Notes: generated by a model not told the origin, from the sequence alone. A stretch of 60,000 nucleotides of DNA from Takakia lepidozioides (GCA_030704615.1 CM060731.1:5520001-5580000); one strand, 5' to 3'; shown: positions 10,891 through 20,479, counted from the first letter of the stretch. Numbers and translations are program-made.

Positions 10891-11090
10891 CTAACTGTAG
10901 CTGTAAAGGCGGCTAGTGTTGGTATCTTGCCCCGCTGGGCAGCCGCAATACCCCCAATGAATGTCACAGGGAGCTGTGCACGACGACCATCCCCTGACTG
11001 CCATCCAGGCCTATAGGATGCTGACTCCTCCCAAAAGTCCAGGGTGAAGCCCATGGGATATAACACTGCCCCACCAACAATGATATCGTA
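10891..11090 (-). pseudogene. Protease-region tail, copy A (cut by gap)
   Basis: The minus strand reads YDIIVGGAVLYPMGFTLDFW and TFIGGIAAAQRGKIPTLAAF, which are the post-active-site part of the aspartic-protease region seen entire in copies C and D. The active site itself lies in the gap. Confidence 0.85.
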
Positions 11091-11590
11091 NNNNNNNNNN
11101 NNNNNNNNNNNNNNNNNNNNNNNNNNNNNNNNNNNNNNNNNNNNNNNNNNNNNNNNNNNNNNNNNNNNNNNNNNNNNNNNNNNNNNNNNNNNNNNNNNNN
11201 NNNNNNNNNNNNNNNNNNNNNNNNNNNNNNNNNNNNNNNNNNNNNNNNNNNNNNNNNNNNNNNNNNNNNNNNNNNNNNNNNNNNNNNNNNNNNNNNNNNN
11301 NNNNNNNNNNNNNNNNNNNNNNNNNNNNNNNNNNNNNNNNNNNNNNNNNNNNNNNNNNNNNNNNNNNNNNNNNNNNNNNNNNNNNNNNNNNNNNNNNNNN
11401 NNNNNNNNNNNNNNNNNNNNNNNNNNNNNNNNNNNNNNNNNNNNNNNNNNNNNNNNNNNNNNNNNNNNNNNNNNNNNNNNNNNNNNNNNNNNNNNNNNNN
11501 NNNNNNNNNNNNNNNNNNNNNNNNNNNNNNNNNNNNNNNNNNNNNNNNNNNNNNNNNNNNNNNNNNNNNNNNNNNNNNNNNNNNNNNNNN
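11091..11590. other. Assembly gap, exactly 500 N
   Basis: A fixed-length 500-N run is a conventional placeholder for unknown size. It sits where copies A (minus) and B (plus) meet 5' end to 5' end, and both lack their Gag regions, so the missing sequence is an inverted repeat and is probably several kb. Confidence 0.95.
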
Positions 11591-12540
11591 CGCCGGGGGT
11601 AAGACCAGCTGAGGTGTTCAGGCAGGCAGCTACACTCTGTGAAAGTGGGGAGGTTACTTCATCTTCTACGGAGATAGTGGGAGGTGTAGTGCCGGAGGGA
11701 TCCTCGGATTTGAGGGTCAAGACTGCCACGGCGGCGCCATGGCAAGCTGCAGCTGTCAGGTTGATGGAGCTGCCAGCTAGGCCAGCCATTGAGCGCGCCA
11801 TGGTGACACCTGGAGTTGTCATGTTAGACAACCAGGATGACATTTTCTGTTTGAGTGGACCGGCAGGCAAGAGGTACCGGCCACTGCGGGTCTTGTTGGA
11901 CTCGGGAGCTCAGCCATTGATGCTGGGCAGAGCTGCTATTGCAGGCTTGGGCCTCACGGAGGCGGATATGGAGCCTTGTCCTTTCCAGATACAGACATCT
12001 CTGGGAGGATCGGAGCAGGCTCGGGGCATGACACGGCGTGAGTTGGCTATCAGACTACGGCCGGATCACCCTACAGATGGCTCAGTGATGCGAGCCAAGG
12101 CCATTGTGACAGACGCGGTCTCATACGATGTCCTGGTTGGTGGGGCAGTGTTGTACCCCATGGGCTTCACCCTGGATTTTTGGGAGGAGTCAGCTTCCTA
12201 TAGGCCTGCATGGCAGTCAGGGGAGGGCCGGCGTGTGCAGCTCCCTGTGACGTTCATAGGAGGAGTTGCGGTTGCCCACGAGGCAAGATGCCGACACTAG
12301 CAGCATTCACAGCGGCAGTGAGTTGGCCTAGAGAGTTGCTTGAGGGCAACGCTCATTCAGAGGATGTGCCACCTCCAGGAGAGCAGGATGACATGTATGG
12401 TATGGCGGAGTTGCCTACCATGGTTGTTCAGACTCCATTGTGGGGCACGAGCAAAGGATTTGCAGCAGGATGCTGATCGACGGGTGCAACAAGCCTGGGT
12501 GGAGGCTTTTGTACCGTCAGGAGAGGAGGAGAGTGCGGGA
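11591..12540 (+). pseudogene. Gag-protease linker and aspartic protease, copy B
   Basis: The frame reads through ATLCESGEVTSSS into the protease, whose active site is VLLDSGAQPLMLG (DSG at ~11,900), followed by the hydrophobic LVGGAVLYPMGF stretch. The frame is lost near 12,280, where the sequence reads GCCCACGAGGCAAG against GCCCAACGGGGCAAG in copy C. Retroviral-type aspartic proteases act as dimers and cleave the polyprotein. Confidence 0.85.
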
Positions 12541-13854
12541 TTGCACCAGGACCACCTCAGTTGTCTCTATTGGACACCACACCTATTGTGTGGCAGTATC
12601 CGGATGAAGGCATTTGTCTTCTGGACTTGTTTGGCGGGATCAGCACCGGATTGGCTGCCGTGCTACAGGCAGGTGTACGAGTTCGGCGTTACCTGTATGT
12701 GGAGAGGGATGAGACTGCACGACGCGTCTCACTGCGCCATGTTGCTCAGTTGGTACAGCAGTACCCTGCTTTGTTGCCAGTGTCTGCAGTTTGTGGATAC
12801 CAGCAAGCCTTGCCAGCAGACATTTCGTTACTGGGGGCGCCGGATTTGGAGCAGGTTGGCTCCATTGATCTGGTAGTGGCAGGTTGGCCCTGCCAAGGGC
12901 ATTCATCAGCCGGGCATGGCAATGGATTGCGAGACTCGAGGACGGGTCTGTTTTGGGAGATGGTGCGGATTTTGCGCCACTTGCAACTTCATCAAGCTGT
13001 ATCGCCAGCATACATCTTGGAGAATGTGCCACTGATGGGCGATTCTCGGGCCAGGGTGATGGCCAGTGTGCATCAAGTCTGGTCGTGGCTTGGGTCAGCA
13101 GTGCTGCTGGATGCAGCTGCAGTGGGATCACGGGCTCATCGTCCACGGCTATGGTGGACTAACTTGATGCCACCGCACTGCTCAAGCGTGCATTTGATGG
13201 GGTGCAGCGGCCAACACACCTCATAGTGGACAACATTTTGGACACAGGGAGGCAGTCTCAACGTGTGAGACACGATGACCGTTTGCCTTTGGCAGCGGTC
13301 AATAGGGTGGGTCAACCACGAGCAGCATTACCAACACTGCTCAACTTCCCAGGATCCCATGCTTTTTGGGATGGTGGACCTGGCTTCCTATGGGATGCTC
13401 AGTTGCAGCAGTTAGTGGAGCCTATTGCTGACGAGCGTGAGCGGGCAATGGGTTTTACCACTGGTACCACGGCGGTGTCGTCTCTTTCTGAGGCATCACG
13501 TCGTCAAGTGTTGGGGCAAGCAATGGATCTCAATTGCTTGACCTGGATTATCAACTTGGCTCTGGCTGAGCAACGCAGAGTGCGGAGTACACTTCCCTCG
13601 ATGGTCTCTTTGCCTACCGAGACGGTACAGGCAGTGAGTGGGGGCGAGCATGTAAGGACCACGGGGTGCATGCATCCATGGCACACGTGGGAGGTGCTCG
13701 AGGTTAGATGGAGTTGGCAGCCAAGGCGGCTGTGATGGATGAGGTTGGGGATTCTTCCCGGGTTGAGGAGGTCCTCAAGGATGAGATGCTGGGGCAGGAT
13801 GAGGCCTTGTCATTGACTGAGCAAGCAGGGAGTACTGCTCAAGAGGTTGCAACA
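12541..13854 (+). pseudogene. DNMT3-like cytosine-5 DNA methyltransferase domain, copy B
   Basis: All key motifs are present: LLDLFGGISTGLAAV (motif I Asp at 12,624-12,626), YVERDE, GWPCQGHS (catalytic Cys 12,891-12,893), SRTGLFWEMVRIL, ILENV (Glu 13,020-13,022), AHRPRLWWTNL, then in the next frame ADEREREAMGF-like motif IX and RRQVLGQAMDLNCL (motif X). The enzyme would transfer a methyl group from SAM to cytosine C5. The frame is broken by loss of one C in a C-run at ~13,173 and one base at ~13,708. Because the first is a homopolymer change it may be a consensus error. The AHRxRxxWxNL box and the motif IX/X sequence favour DNMT3/DRM-like over DNMT1-like ancestry; this is inference. Confidence 0.9.
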
Positions 13855-13863
13855 TAGCAACCA
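13855..13863 (+). promoter_or_regulatory. Conserved UAG CAA CCA before RT, copy B
   Basis: The codons ACA UAG CAA CCA CTG stand at the same point as in copies A, C and D. The RT frame (phase of 14,017) is in register with this stop. Confidence 0.6.
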
Positions 13864-15681
13864 CTGGACGCGTCCTCCACCTCTAAGCCCACTGGACTTA
13901 AGGTTGCAATTACGGAGGACAATTAGGAGCCTGACATTGGACCCATTGTCACCGGAGGAGAGAGACGACATATACGGCGGTTCCTGAGGGCTTACAGGAA
14001 TTGCTTTGTCTTCAGTTTGAAGGACTTGGGAGCACTGAAGGGTCAAGAGATCCGTATTGAGTTGGCCACTGACACGCCAATCTTTTGGAGACCCTATAGA
14101 TACAGTGACATGAAGAGGTCTTTGATTCAGATGAGGACTCAAGATCTCTGGGAGGCAGGTTTGGTGGAGCTCTCTGGTGGAGAGTATGCTTCAGCCACAG
14201 TGATGTCAGCCAAGAAGGATGTCTATGGCAATTGGACGGAGAGACGTATGTGCGGTGATTACCGGCCTGTAAATCGTCAGACCAAGTCCGATAGGTATGC
14301 CATGCCGACACCAGAGGAGATCTTTGATGCCATCGGGCATGCTAAGGCCTTTAGCACTTTGGATTTATGATCCGGATATCACCAGTTGCCAATCAAGGAG
14401 GCGGACAAGCAGAAGACGGTATTCTGGGGGATCAATGTGCACGGCAAGGATGGCCTATATCAGTGGCGGTTCTTATCATTTGGGCTTAAGAATGCTCCTG
14501 CAGAGTTTCAGAGAGTCATGGATAGGATTCTAGCAGGGGTGGACTTTGCTCGGTGCTACATAGATAACATCATCATCTTTAGTGTTACGATGGAAGAGCA
14601 TGAGAGACACCTTCAGGTGGTATTGGAGCGCTTGAGAGCGCACGGATTGAAGTTGCATCCGGGGAAGTGCAAGTTTTTCCACAACCAGATTGAGTATCTG
14701 GATCACATGATATATCCTGGAGGATTGGGGGTACAGCAGACTAAGGTAGAGGCCATTGCACAAATTCCACGCCCCACGGATGTGAGCCGAGTTCGAGCTT
14801 TCATGGGGTTGGCAAACTATTATAGACGGTTTGTCAAGGGATTTAGTACCATTGCAAAGGCTCTAACCAAGCTGACCAAGGTGGACCATGAGTGGCAGTG
14901 GGAAGATGAGCAGGAACGAGCTTTTCAAGAGCTCAAGGTGAGGTTGACTTCGGCGCCTATCCTGAGACGACCTATCAGGGGGCGTCCCTTTCAGCTGCAT
15001 ACGAATTGGAGCATGCTGGGGCTTGGAGCGGTGCTCACACAGGTGGATGATTAGGGAAGAGAGTTCATAGTGGCTTATCCTAGCTGCTCGAACAACGTTG
15101 CAGAGGCTAAGTACAGCTCATATGAGGGAGAGTGCTTAGCTGCAGTGTGGGCCGTGGCACACTTCAGGTGTTATCTATACGGTAATCTTTTCACCCTTGT
15201 CACGGATCACCAACCACTCAAGTGGTTGATGGAGTCAGACAAGCTTACGGGGAAGCTTGCACGGTGGGCACTCATACTCCAGGAGTATGACTTTCAGGTT
15301 GTGCATCGACCGGGTTTGGTCAATCGGGATGCGGATGGATTGAGTCGCAATCCATGCACGAGCCAACAGGATGACACTGGAGCTCGGTGGCATGGTGAGA
15401 CGGACGAGGAGATGGTGCCGGGATGGCACGCATCTGCATTTTTGTGTATCTTGGCATGGGGAGGTCAGGTTGGACCTACAACAGGGATGACTGTAGATGG
15501 AGTGTCTGAGGACCCTGAGGCTAGTGATGAGCCAGGTGGTGCCAGAGATATACATGAGGATTCGGCTGTGTTGGACTACCTCCGCACGGGAGACACGGCA
15601 GCCACTGTGACTGCCAGGGAGAGAGATCGGATCCTGCAACGAGCCAAGAGGTTCAAATGGGAGGGGACACACCTACTTTGA
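13858..15681 (+). pseudogene. Reverse transcriptase and RNase H, copy B (inactive)
   Basis: RT motifs are visible (CGDYRPVNRQTKSD, YQWRFLSFGLKNAPAEFQ, GLANYYRRFVKGF), but the catalytic YIDD box reads YIDN (Asn codon 14,566-14,568). A CGA-to-TGA stop falls at 14,368-14,370 in LDL(stop)SGY. In RNase H the first catalytic Asp is Asn (LHTNWS, 15,004-15,006), and a stop follows QVDD at ~15,054. The later residues YEGECLAA and VTDHQPLKW are intact. The spread of substitutions shows an old, inactive copy. Confidence 0.9.
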
Positions 15682-16840
15682 GTGTGGGAGGATGGTCAGG
15701 TGAGGATTGTGCCTCACCCCACACAGCGTGCACGGTTAGTGCGGCATGCCCATGAGGAGTCGGGGCATTTTGGAGTGCGACGCACTCACAGTTTACTGCA
15801 GGGGCAGTATTGGTGGCGTGGTATGCATACAGAGGTGCAACAGTTCGTGGCTAGGTGCATGGTGTGTGACAGGGTGCGTGCTTCATTCAACGCCCCTACA
15901 CCACAGTTGCATCATTTACCAATCATGGGATTGGGCTACAGGTGGAGTCTTGACTTCGCAGGACCGTTGCCACTTACTATGCGCCACCACAGATATGTGT
16001 TGGTGATGGTGGAGCACTTCTCCAAGTGGATTGAGTTGGTTCTATTGCCTGACAAGGCTAGTGAGGGGGCTGCGTATGCATTCTTGGATCGTGTGCTTAG
16101 CCGATTTGGTGCTCCAGCTGAGGTACTCACGGATCAAGGGAGAGAGTTCTTGGGGGAGTTTCAGGCTTTGTGTGATAAAGCCTTGATAGACCACCGCACC
16201 ACTTCTCGGGATCATCCTGAGGCCGATGGCTTGGCATAGAGAGTTGTTCAGACGGTGAAGAGGGGTTTGCGCAAGTATGGCTTGCAGAAGGGACACCTAG
16301 GAGATTGAGATCTTCAGGTTCCTTGGTTAGCCATGGGCTACAGGTTCAGCAAACAAGCATCACTTGCCTCTTTCTCACCATATTTCCTTCTCTTTGGCCG
16401 AGAGCCGGATTCGCCTGCAACCATTCGTAGGGACACTGCTCAAGTCGTTAACCTTGACGATCCGGACGTGTGGGTACGTGCATGTGATCAGCGTGCAGAG
16501 TTGTTCAAGAAAGTCATGCCCATGGCTTTTGAGAACCTTGCCATTGCACAACACCGTGATACGTTGAGGTATGCCACTATGTGGTGGAGGATATCGTCCT
16601 GGGGTTCGGAGGTTTAGCCCTGGTGACTATGTTTATTTGCAGCAGACTGCTCCTACGACTCTAGCTGTTACTACAGGGCGTGTTATTCTGAGGGTTCGAG
16701 AGGTGTTGCCCTCAGGGGTCCTGATCTTGGAGGGTCGGGATGGCATGACTTGGAAGGACCATGTGCGTAATTGTGCGCCATGTCACATTCCCAATGTCGA
16801 TGGCAGAGTTGACCCAAACTTGGTAGTGGTACCTGCAGGT
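15682..16840 (+). pseudogene. Integrase, copy B (catalytic Glu is a stop)
   Basis: The zinc domain (HAHEESGHFGV, CMVCDRVR) and the first two catalytic residues (SLDFAG, LTDQGREF) are present. The third, the Glu of ADGLAERVV, has become TAG at 16,237-16,239. A second stop falls at ~16,306 (GD-stop-DLQ) and a frameshift in the C-terminal part near 16,580. Copy B could not make an active integrase. Confidence 0.9.
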
Positions 16841-16844
16841 TTGA

Positions 16845-16990
16845 GGTGCATGCTCTGTGGGTCTGCCAAAGGGGCAGCCACTATGCTGGTGTGTGATCAA
16901 TGCTGAAGGGGTTGGCATATGGGATGCTTGACACCACCTCTTGAGAAGGTTCCTGACGGAGATTGGTTGTGTCCACACTGCTTGGGATAG
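16845..16990 (+). pseudogene. C-terminal PHD finger, copy B (nonsense)
   Basis: The C4HC3 zinc ligands CMLC, CDQC, H, C and CPHC are in canonical spacing, with the PHD hallmark PDGDWLCPHC at the end. A TGA directly after CDQC truncates it. The finger follows the integrase C-terminal linker (CAPCHIPNVDGRVDPN), as in copy C. Confidence 0.85.
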
Positions 16991-17089
16991 TGGCAGTGGA
17001 CATGACTGGAGGCAGCTAACAAGACATGGGAGGCCAATCTCATAGGAGTCAATACATGAGATCCCAAGCTCAAGTTCACAGGTTTCAAG

Positions 17090-17445
17090 ACGGCTGTCAA
17101 GTTAAATAAGCACAGTGTGAAACTAGCTAGAATAAAGCTAGTTATTTGTATTTAACACTTGGATTTAGGTCAAGTGTTAAATCAGGTGTCAAGTTTAGTT
17201 TGACACCTGACCCGTCTTATCTTCACGAGAGCGGCAGTCGCGCAGCTCATCTCTCTCGAGTTGAGCCTGCGCGACCGAGCTCCTGCATGCGTTTAGATCT
17301 GAGTGTACTCATGATGGGAGTGTAGGTTGTTGTGGGGTGGAGTCCCCATAGCTTGGGGTGCCCCTGGCTCGACTACTATTTCAAAGAGTGATGGTTTTGG
17401 TTTTCATGTTTTGTGTCAACAGTGTGTTCTTAGCTTTGTTCTATC
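17090..17445 (+). repeat. 356-bp hairpin-rich module M, downstream of copy B
   Basis: Nearly identical to 28,662-29,018 downstream of copy C. It contains four inverted repeats in a row: 17,121-17,143 (AACTAGCT stem), 17,150-17,182 (12-bp stem ATTTAACACTTG), 17,183-17,209 (10-bp stem CAGGTGTCAA) and 17,237-17,275 (9-bp stem GTCGCGCAG). The first hairpin loop contains an AATAAA. The module begins TGTCAAG and may be part of an LTR or 3' UTR; no copy lies 5' of element C. Confidence 0.75.
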
Positions 17446-17814
17446 ACTCGAGAGAGATGAGCTCTATCTAGTTTTCTAGTGCTAAGCTAGATATGATGTT
17501 TTTGTTTTTAAGCACTATTATAATGTAGCTTGGTCACGGGGAGCCTGCAGTTAGACTGGTTAGGTGTGCCGAGTGGAGCAAAACAGAAAGCTTGAGATGT
17601 TGCTACGATTTTTGTCAACCTGTGTATATATCTGAGAATGGGGATTAAGTGGCAGCAATAAAGAAAGAGGATATAATGAGGAAGCGGCCAATGGGGTGAC
17701 CACTGGAGCGGTGATTTCAGGGCAGGCTGTGGTAGCATTCTAGAGTTGTTCGATTAGTGATGCGGCTGCAACCAGCCACCCAGCAGCGACGCCGCATTGT
17801 TCTAGTCTTGGGGA
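17446..17814. other. No supported gene
   Basis: It starts with ACTCGAGAGAGATGAGCT (17,446-17,463), an exact inverted copy of 17,244-17,261 in module M, exactly where the similarity to copy C's flank ends. The rest is AT-rich with no coding signal. Confidence 0.4.
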
Positions 17815-19350
17815 CGTAAAGAACAAATACTTCGTGGTGGATGCTCCGAAGGGCCATCTGGGAATTAGGGACTGCTATGCGGAGTTTGTGGACGAGAAGG
17901 GTATGTCTGTGCCTCTGAACAACGTGTACCTGCACCACTAGATCACGTACGAGTTCTCTGTACCGAGCAATGATGTAGACACCCATAAGGAGATGCTACT
18001 GAAATCTGTGGAGAAGAAGCACTCTTCGTCTCAATCCACCTTACACGCTGCCTCATTTGAAGGCTGCTGGCTCCGACCTGAAGCTCTCAGCTGGACAGAC
18101 GTTGATGCAGTACTTTGGTGTTGGTGCGGAGACCAGGCGCACCAAGTCAACTATCCCCGCGCCCTTTGCTGAAGAGACTGCAGCTCCTTCCCTGCTTGCT
18201 GAGGGCTACGAGCCGATATGGATTCTTAATGTCCACGGCCGTGACACACGGGGGGCCGTCAACAAACTAGGGTGCAGTGAGTGTCGGTTGCTTCTTTTCT
18301 ACTCTTCTCTGAAATCTTTTACACCTGTTTTGAGGAAGTTCTCTACAGGAAGACAATGTGTAAGGGCCTCGTCCCCACCAGTCACTAAATGCCTCACAAA
18401 TGGCTGCAGCCCACAAGGTTTACCTTAGCCCATAATCCCTATTGACCTGGCACAAAGCTATAGCGGACAACAATCCGTTGCAGGGAGCTGAGTGATAAAT
18501 TATGGGCTGACGTTGGCGTCATTTTAAAAGCATGAGATGGATTCCAGCACTGCTTCTCCAGCCCCTAGCTTATCATGTGCCGTGTTAACCCTTACAAAGG
18601 AGGGTAGAAAATAGAGAAGAAGCTAGGGGCCGGTGTACTGCCATAAGGTCGACAGTGCCTGAGCGATCCAGTTGTGTTTATTATTTTACCCGAATTAGAG
18701 GCTACAACAATTTGCAGTCAGCTACTGGATTTGGCGTGTGATCTTCACAATGTGACTGTGGACCGCAAAGGAGATCCTTTAGCAGAAAGTTACCTGGGAG
18801 GCCTTTAGTGCTGCACAGATGGGAAGCGCTGTGTTGTGAAGGAGGGCTTTGAAGGCGATGAGCTTGAGATGACCATCTACCTACAGTACACATGGGAATA
18901 TATTACCTGGGATGAGTGCGTTGAGCCCTGTCAAAGGTGGTCATCGGGTTCACCAAATATATCGAGTATATTGTCGAGGGATGTGGCAACACTGATCCCG
19001 CTTCTCCGGAATGTGTAGATACACGGGAGAGGATAATAGGTGCCCCTGTTTGAAGAGATTGGTGATTTAACCGAGGCAAATGGGAAGAAGGGAGCGGGCC
19101 TTCGGTTATGGCTGCCACCAGGAACTCCTGTTTGCAGGCATCTCTTTCACAAGCTAGTTGCCCCTTTTGAGATGATGTGATCTGCGCAGTGTTGCACTTG
19201 CATCCTTCAGCCCTGGATTGTACTATGTTTGGGGAAGATGGGCGTGTGATTTGCTACTCTCCTCCCATCTGTGGTACTGGACAGGCGGCTGACATCAGAT
19301 GTATCGCATCAGCGTACACCATTGCGTTGGTGAATCCAATTTGGTTGGTG
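17815..19350 (+). pseudogene. Stress up-regulated Nod19 (SURNod19) family pseudogene
   Basis: Translated pieces follow the family order: GHLGIRDCYAEFVDEKG, PLNNVYLHH, then QYFGVGAETRRTKSTIP, EGYEPIWILNVHGRDTRG and LGCSECR, then CDLHNVTVDRKGDPL, ESYLGGL, CCTDGKRCVVKEGFEG, and further on EDGRVICYS. The conserved LHHW has become LHH-stop (TAG 17,939-17,941) and GGLYCC has become GGL-stop-CC (TAG 18,806-18,808). Between LGCSECR and CDLHN there is ~430 bp that starts GTTGC and ends TTTGCAG, which looks like a retained intron. The N-terminus is missing. SURNod19 proteins are secreted plant proteins of uncertain function. This copy cannot make one. Confidence 0.75.
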
Positions 19351-19393
19351 CATTAATCGATGGGCACCTGGGAACGGTGACTATACTGTAGTG

Positions 19394-19412
19394 AAAAAAA
19401 AAAAAAAAAAAA
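19394..19412 (+). repeat. Run of 19 A
   Basis: An uninterrupted A19 lies ~45 bases after the last SURNod19-like codons. It could be a retroposed poly(A) tail or a simple repeat. The intron-like insert in the pseudogene argues against a processed copy. Confidence 0.6.
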
Positions 19413-19639
19413 TGGGAACAGGGAACCAAAGGGAACCAATTGAAAATAGTTTTTCTTTGTATTTGTTTCTATTTAAGGTCATTTATTATAGTTACAGAGC
19501 CGCTTTGGCCATATCTTTGTCATATGAGCTCCGTTTGACACAGTTTTTGAGGGGATAGCTGCAGAAAGGGGAAATCTACCTATCTAAACCTGGTTTCTGT
19601 TTTGGGGACTCTGCTAAAAATCTATGGAATTTTTAGAGT

Positions 19640-20476
19640 GTGAGTGTGCCACGAAAGATCCACAATCCTGTTTCTAGAACTTGTGTTTGTCTATATGAGA
19701 GACAAATCTGTGGATGTACTCCTTGTATGGCTGGGGGAAATGAGGACGTAATTGAAGGGCATGTCTCTTCTCTTAGCCTGTGCGCACAAGGGGACAGGAT
19801 TTATGTTTCCCAAGGAACTCAGACTGATTTGAGTGGAGAACAGTTGGACGAGTTGATTGCATACTGGGAGTCAGGCATTAGCAGTAGACAACAGACTGCT
19901 GTAGTTGGCATTGAGGGCCTCAATATCGCCTTGGACAGTCAGAACTCTGTTGGAGCCAGCAGTTCTGCAGCTGTAGGTGAAATACCAAAGTGGGTGAAAG
20001 CTAGGCTTGGAACACAGCCAAAGACAGCCCTGGGGACCAAGGTGTTCAGCCACAAGGCCGTGGTGTACTGGAGCAGAGGAGCAGGAGCTACACAAGTTTG
20101 TGCAATCAGACATGGTTGCAGCCGGATACGCTCTGCACAGGGCAACCGCGAGCGGGGGTTCATCAGCAATGACATGTTTGTTGTGCGTGAAGGAGATGCA
20201 GTCATTCGCAATGAGGACACCCGCAACCGTCTCAAAGCTTTCGAGTTGAGAGACTATCATACCCTACCTTTGTTTTCTTTAGTATTCAGTGAGCGGGAGA
20301 TAGGGGAGTATTGCTTTGTCTCTACCTGGCAGAAAGAGGAGGAGGGTTGGTTAGAGCGAGCTACTGTAGCTTGGGACAAGGTTAGTGGCAGGTTTTTGGA
20401 CATAGATATACCTCCTACACCTTACCATCATGCAGAGCGAGGCACTTTGAGAGAAGTCTGGCAGTTGATAGCATAG
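19640..20476 (+). CDS. Uncharacterised ORF just upstream of retrotransposon copy C
   Basis: A 278-codon open frame ends with TAG at 20,474-20,476, a few bases before the region shared by copies C and D. The first codon is GTG; the first ATG is at 19,727 (MAGGNEDVIEG), and an acceptor-like TTTTTAG just upstream allows a spliced start. The translation has a Cys-rich start (CVCLYERQICGCTPC), a mixed middle, and an ordered-looking C-terminal half (EREIGEYCFVSTWQKEEEGW, GRFLDIDIPPTPYHH). I recognise no domain. It may be an extra 5' ORF of the retrotransposon or a host gene interrupted by it; copy D leaves the window before the comparable point. Confidence 0.4.
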   Translation: MSVPRKIHNPVSRTCVCLYERQICGCTPCMAGGNEDVIEGHVSSLSLCAQGDRIYVSQGTQTDLSGEQLDELIAYWESGISSRQQTAVVGIEGLNIALDSQNSVGASSSAAVGEIPKWVKARLGTQPKTALGTKVFSHKAVVYWSRGAGATQVCAIRHGCSRIRSAQGNRERGFISNDMFVVREGDAVIRNEDTRNRLKAFELRDYHTLPLFSLVFSEREIGEYCFVSTWQKEEEGWLERATVAWDKVSGRFLDIDIPPTPYHHAERGTLREVWQLIA

Positions 20477-20479
20477 ATC

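Larger units (their letters stand above)
1..11090. repeat. Segmental duplication, copy 1 (direct repeat of 45,966-57,050)
   Basis: The whole stretch from base 1 to the first N gap recurs in the same orientation about 45.96 kb to the right. The offset changes by only one base at each of a few places: 45,965 at the left end, 45,964 after ~778, 45,963 after ~6,424, 45,962 after ~8,729, 45,961 after ~8,797, 45,962 after ~9,609 and 45,961 after ~9,901. Nearly all of these are changes in the length of a C or A run. I saw no substitution in the stretches I compared by eye. Both edges are hidden, the left by the window start and the right by the gap, so the true length is unknown. It is either a very recent duplication or an assembly artefact. 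Confidence 0.93.
6449..11090 (-). mobile_element. Ty3/gypsy retrotransposon with DNA methyltransferase, copy A (truncated both ends)
   Basis: Reading leftward from the gap, this copy contains the end of the protease, the cytosine-5 methyltransferase, a UAG, reverse transcriptase, RNase H, integrase and the first third of the PHD finger. It stops at 6,449 inside the PHD codons, where CACTA-like sequence begins. The 5' third (Gag and protease) is lost in the N gap. Copy D is its near-exact duplicate and shows what the gap should hold. Disabling changes include a 2-base loss next to the RT YIDD box, several in-frame stops and replacement of the integrase catalytic Glu by Gln. Confidence 0.92.
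11591..17090 (+). mobile_element. Ty3/gypsy retrotransposon with DNA methyltransferase, copy B (5' end in gap)
   Basis: Starts inside the Gag-protease linker (same point as 22,926 in copy C) and runs through protease, methyltransferase, UAG, RT, RNase H, integrase and PHD finger, ending at a TAG at 16,988-16,990 and then a 3' non-coding part. It has the best-preserved methyltransferase motifs of the four copies, but its RT, RNase H and integrase active sites are all mutated. LTRs could not be recognised. Confidence 0.92.

Noticed and set aside
11044-12300. Long open frames crossing the N gaps (also 10,761-11,870 and 41,392-42,374)
   Set aside because: N positions cannot contain stops, so the frames are artefacts of the gap; only the flanking parts were interpreted.
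19376-19393. CTGTAGTG as the right end of the CACTA element
   Set aside because: Only the last bases match; the expected TTTCC before TGTAGTG and any GCGACG subterminal repeats are absent.
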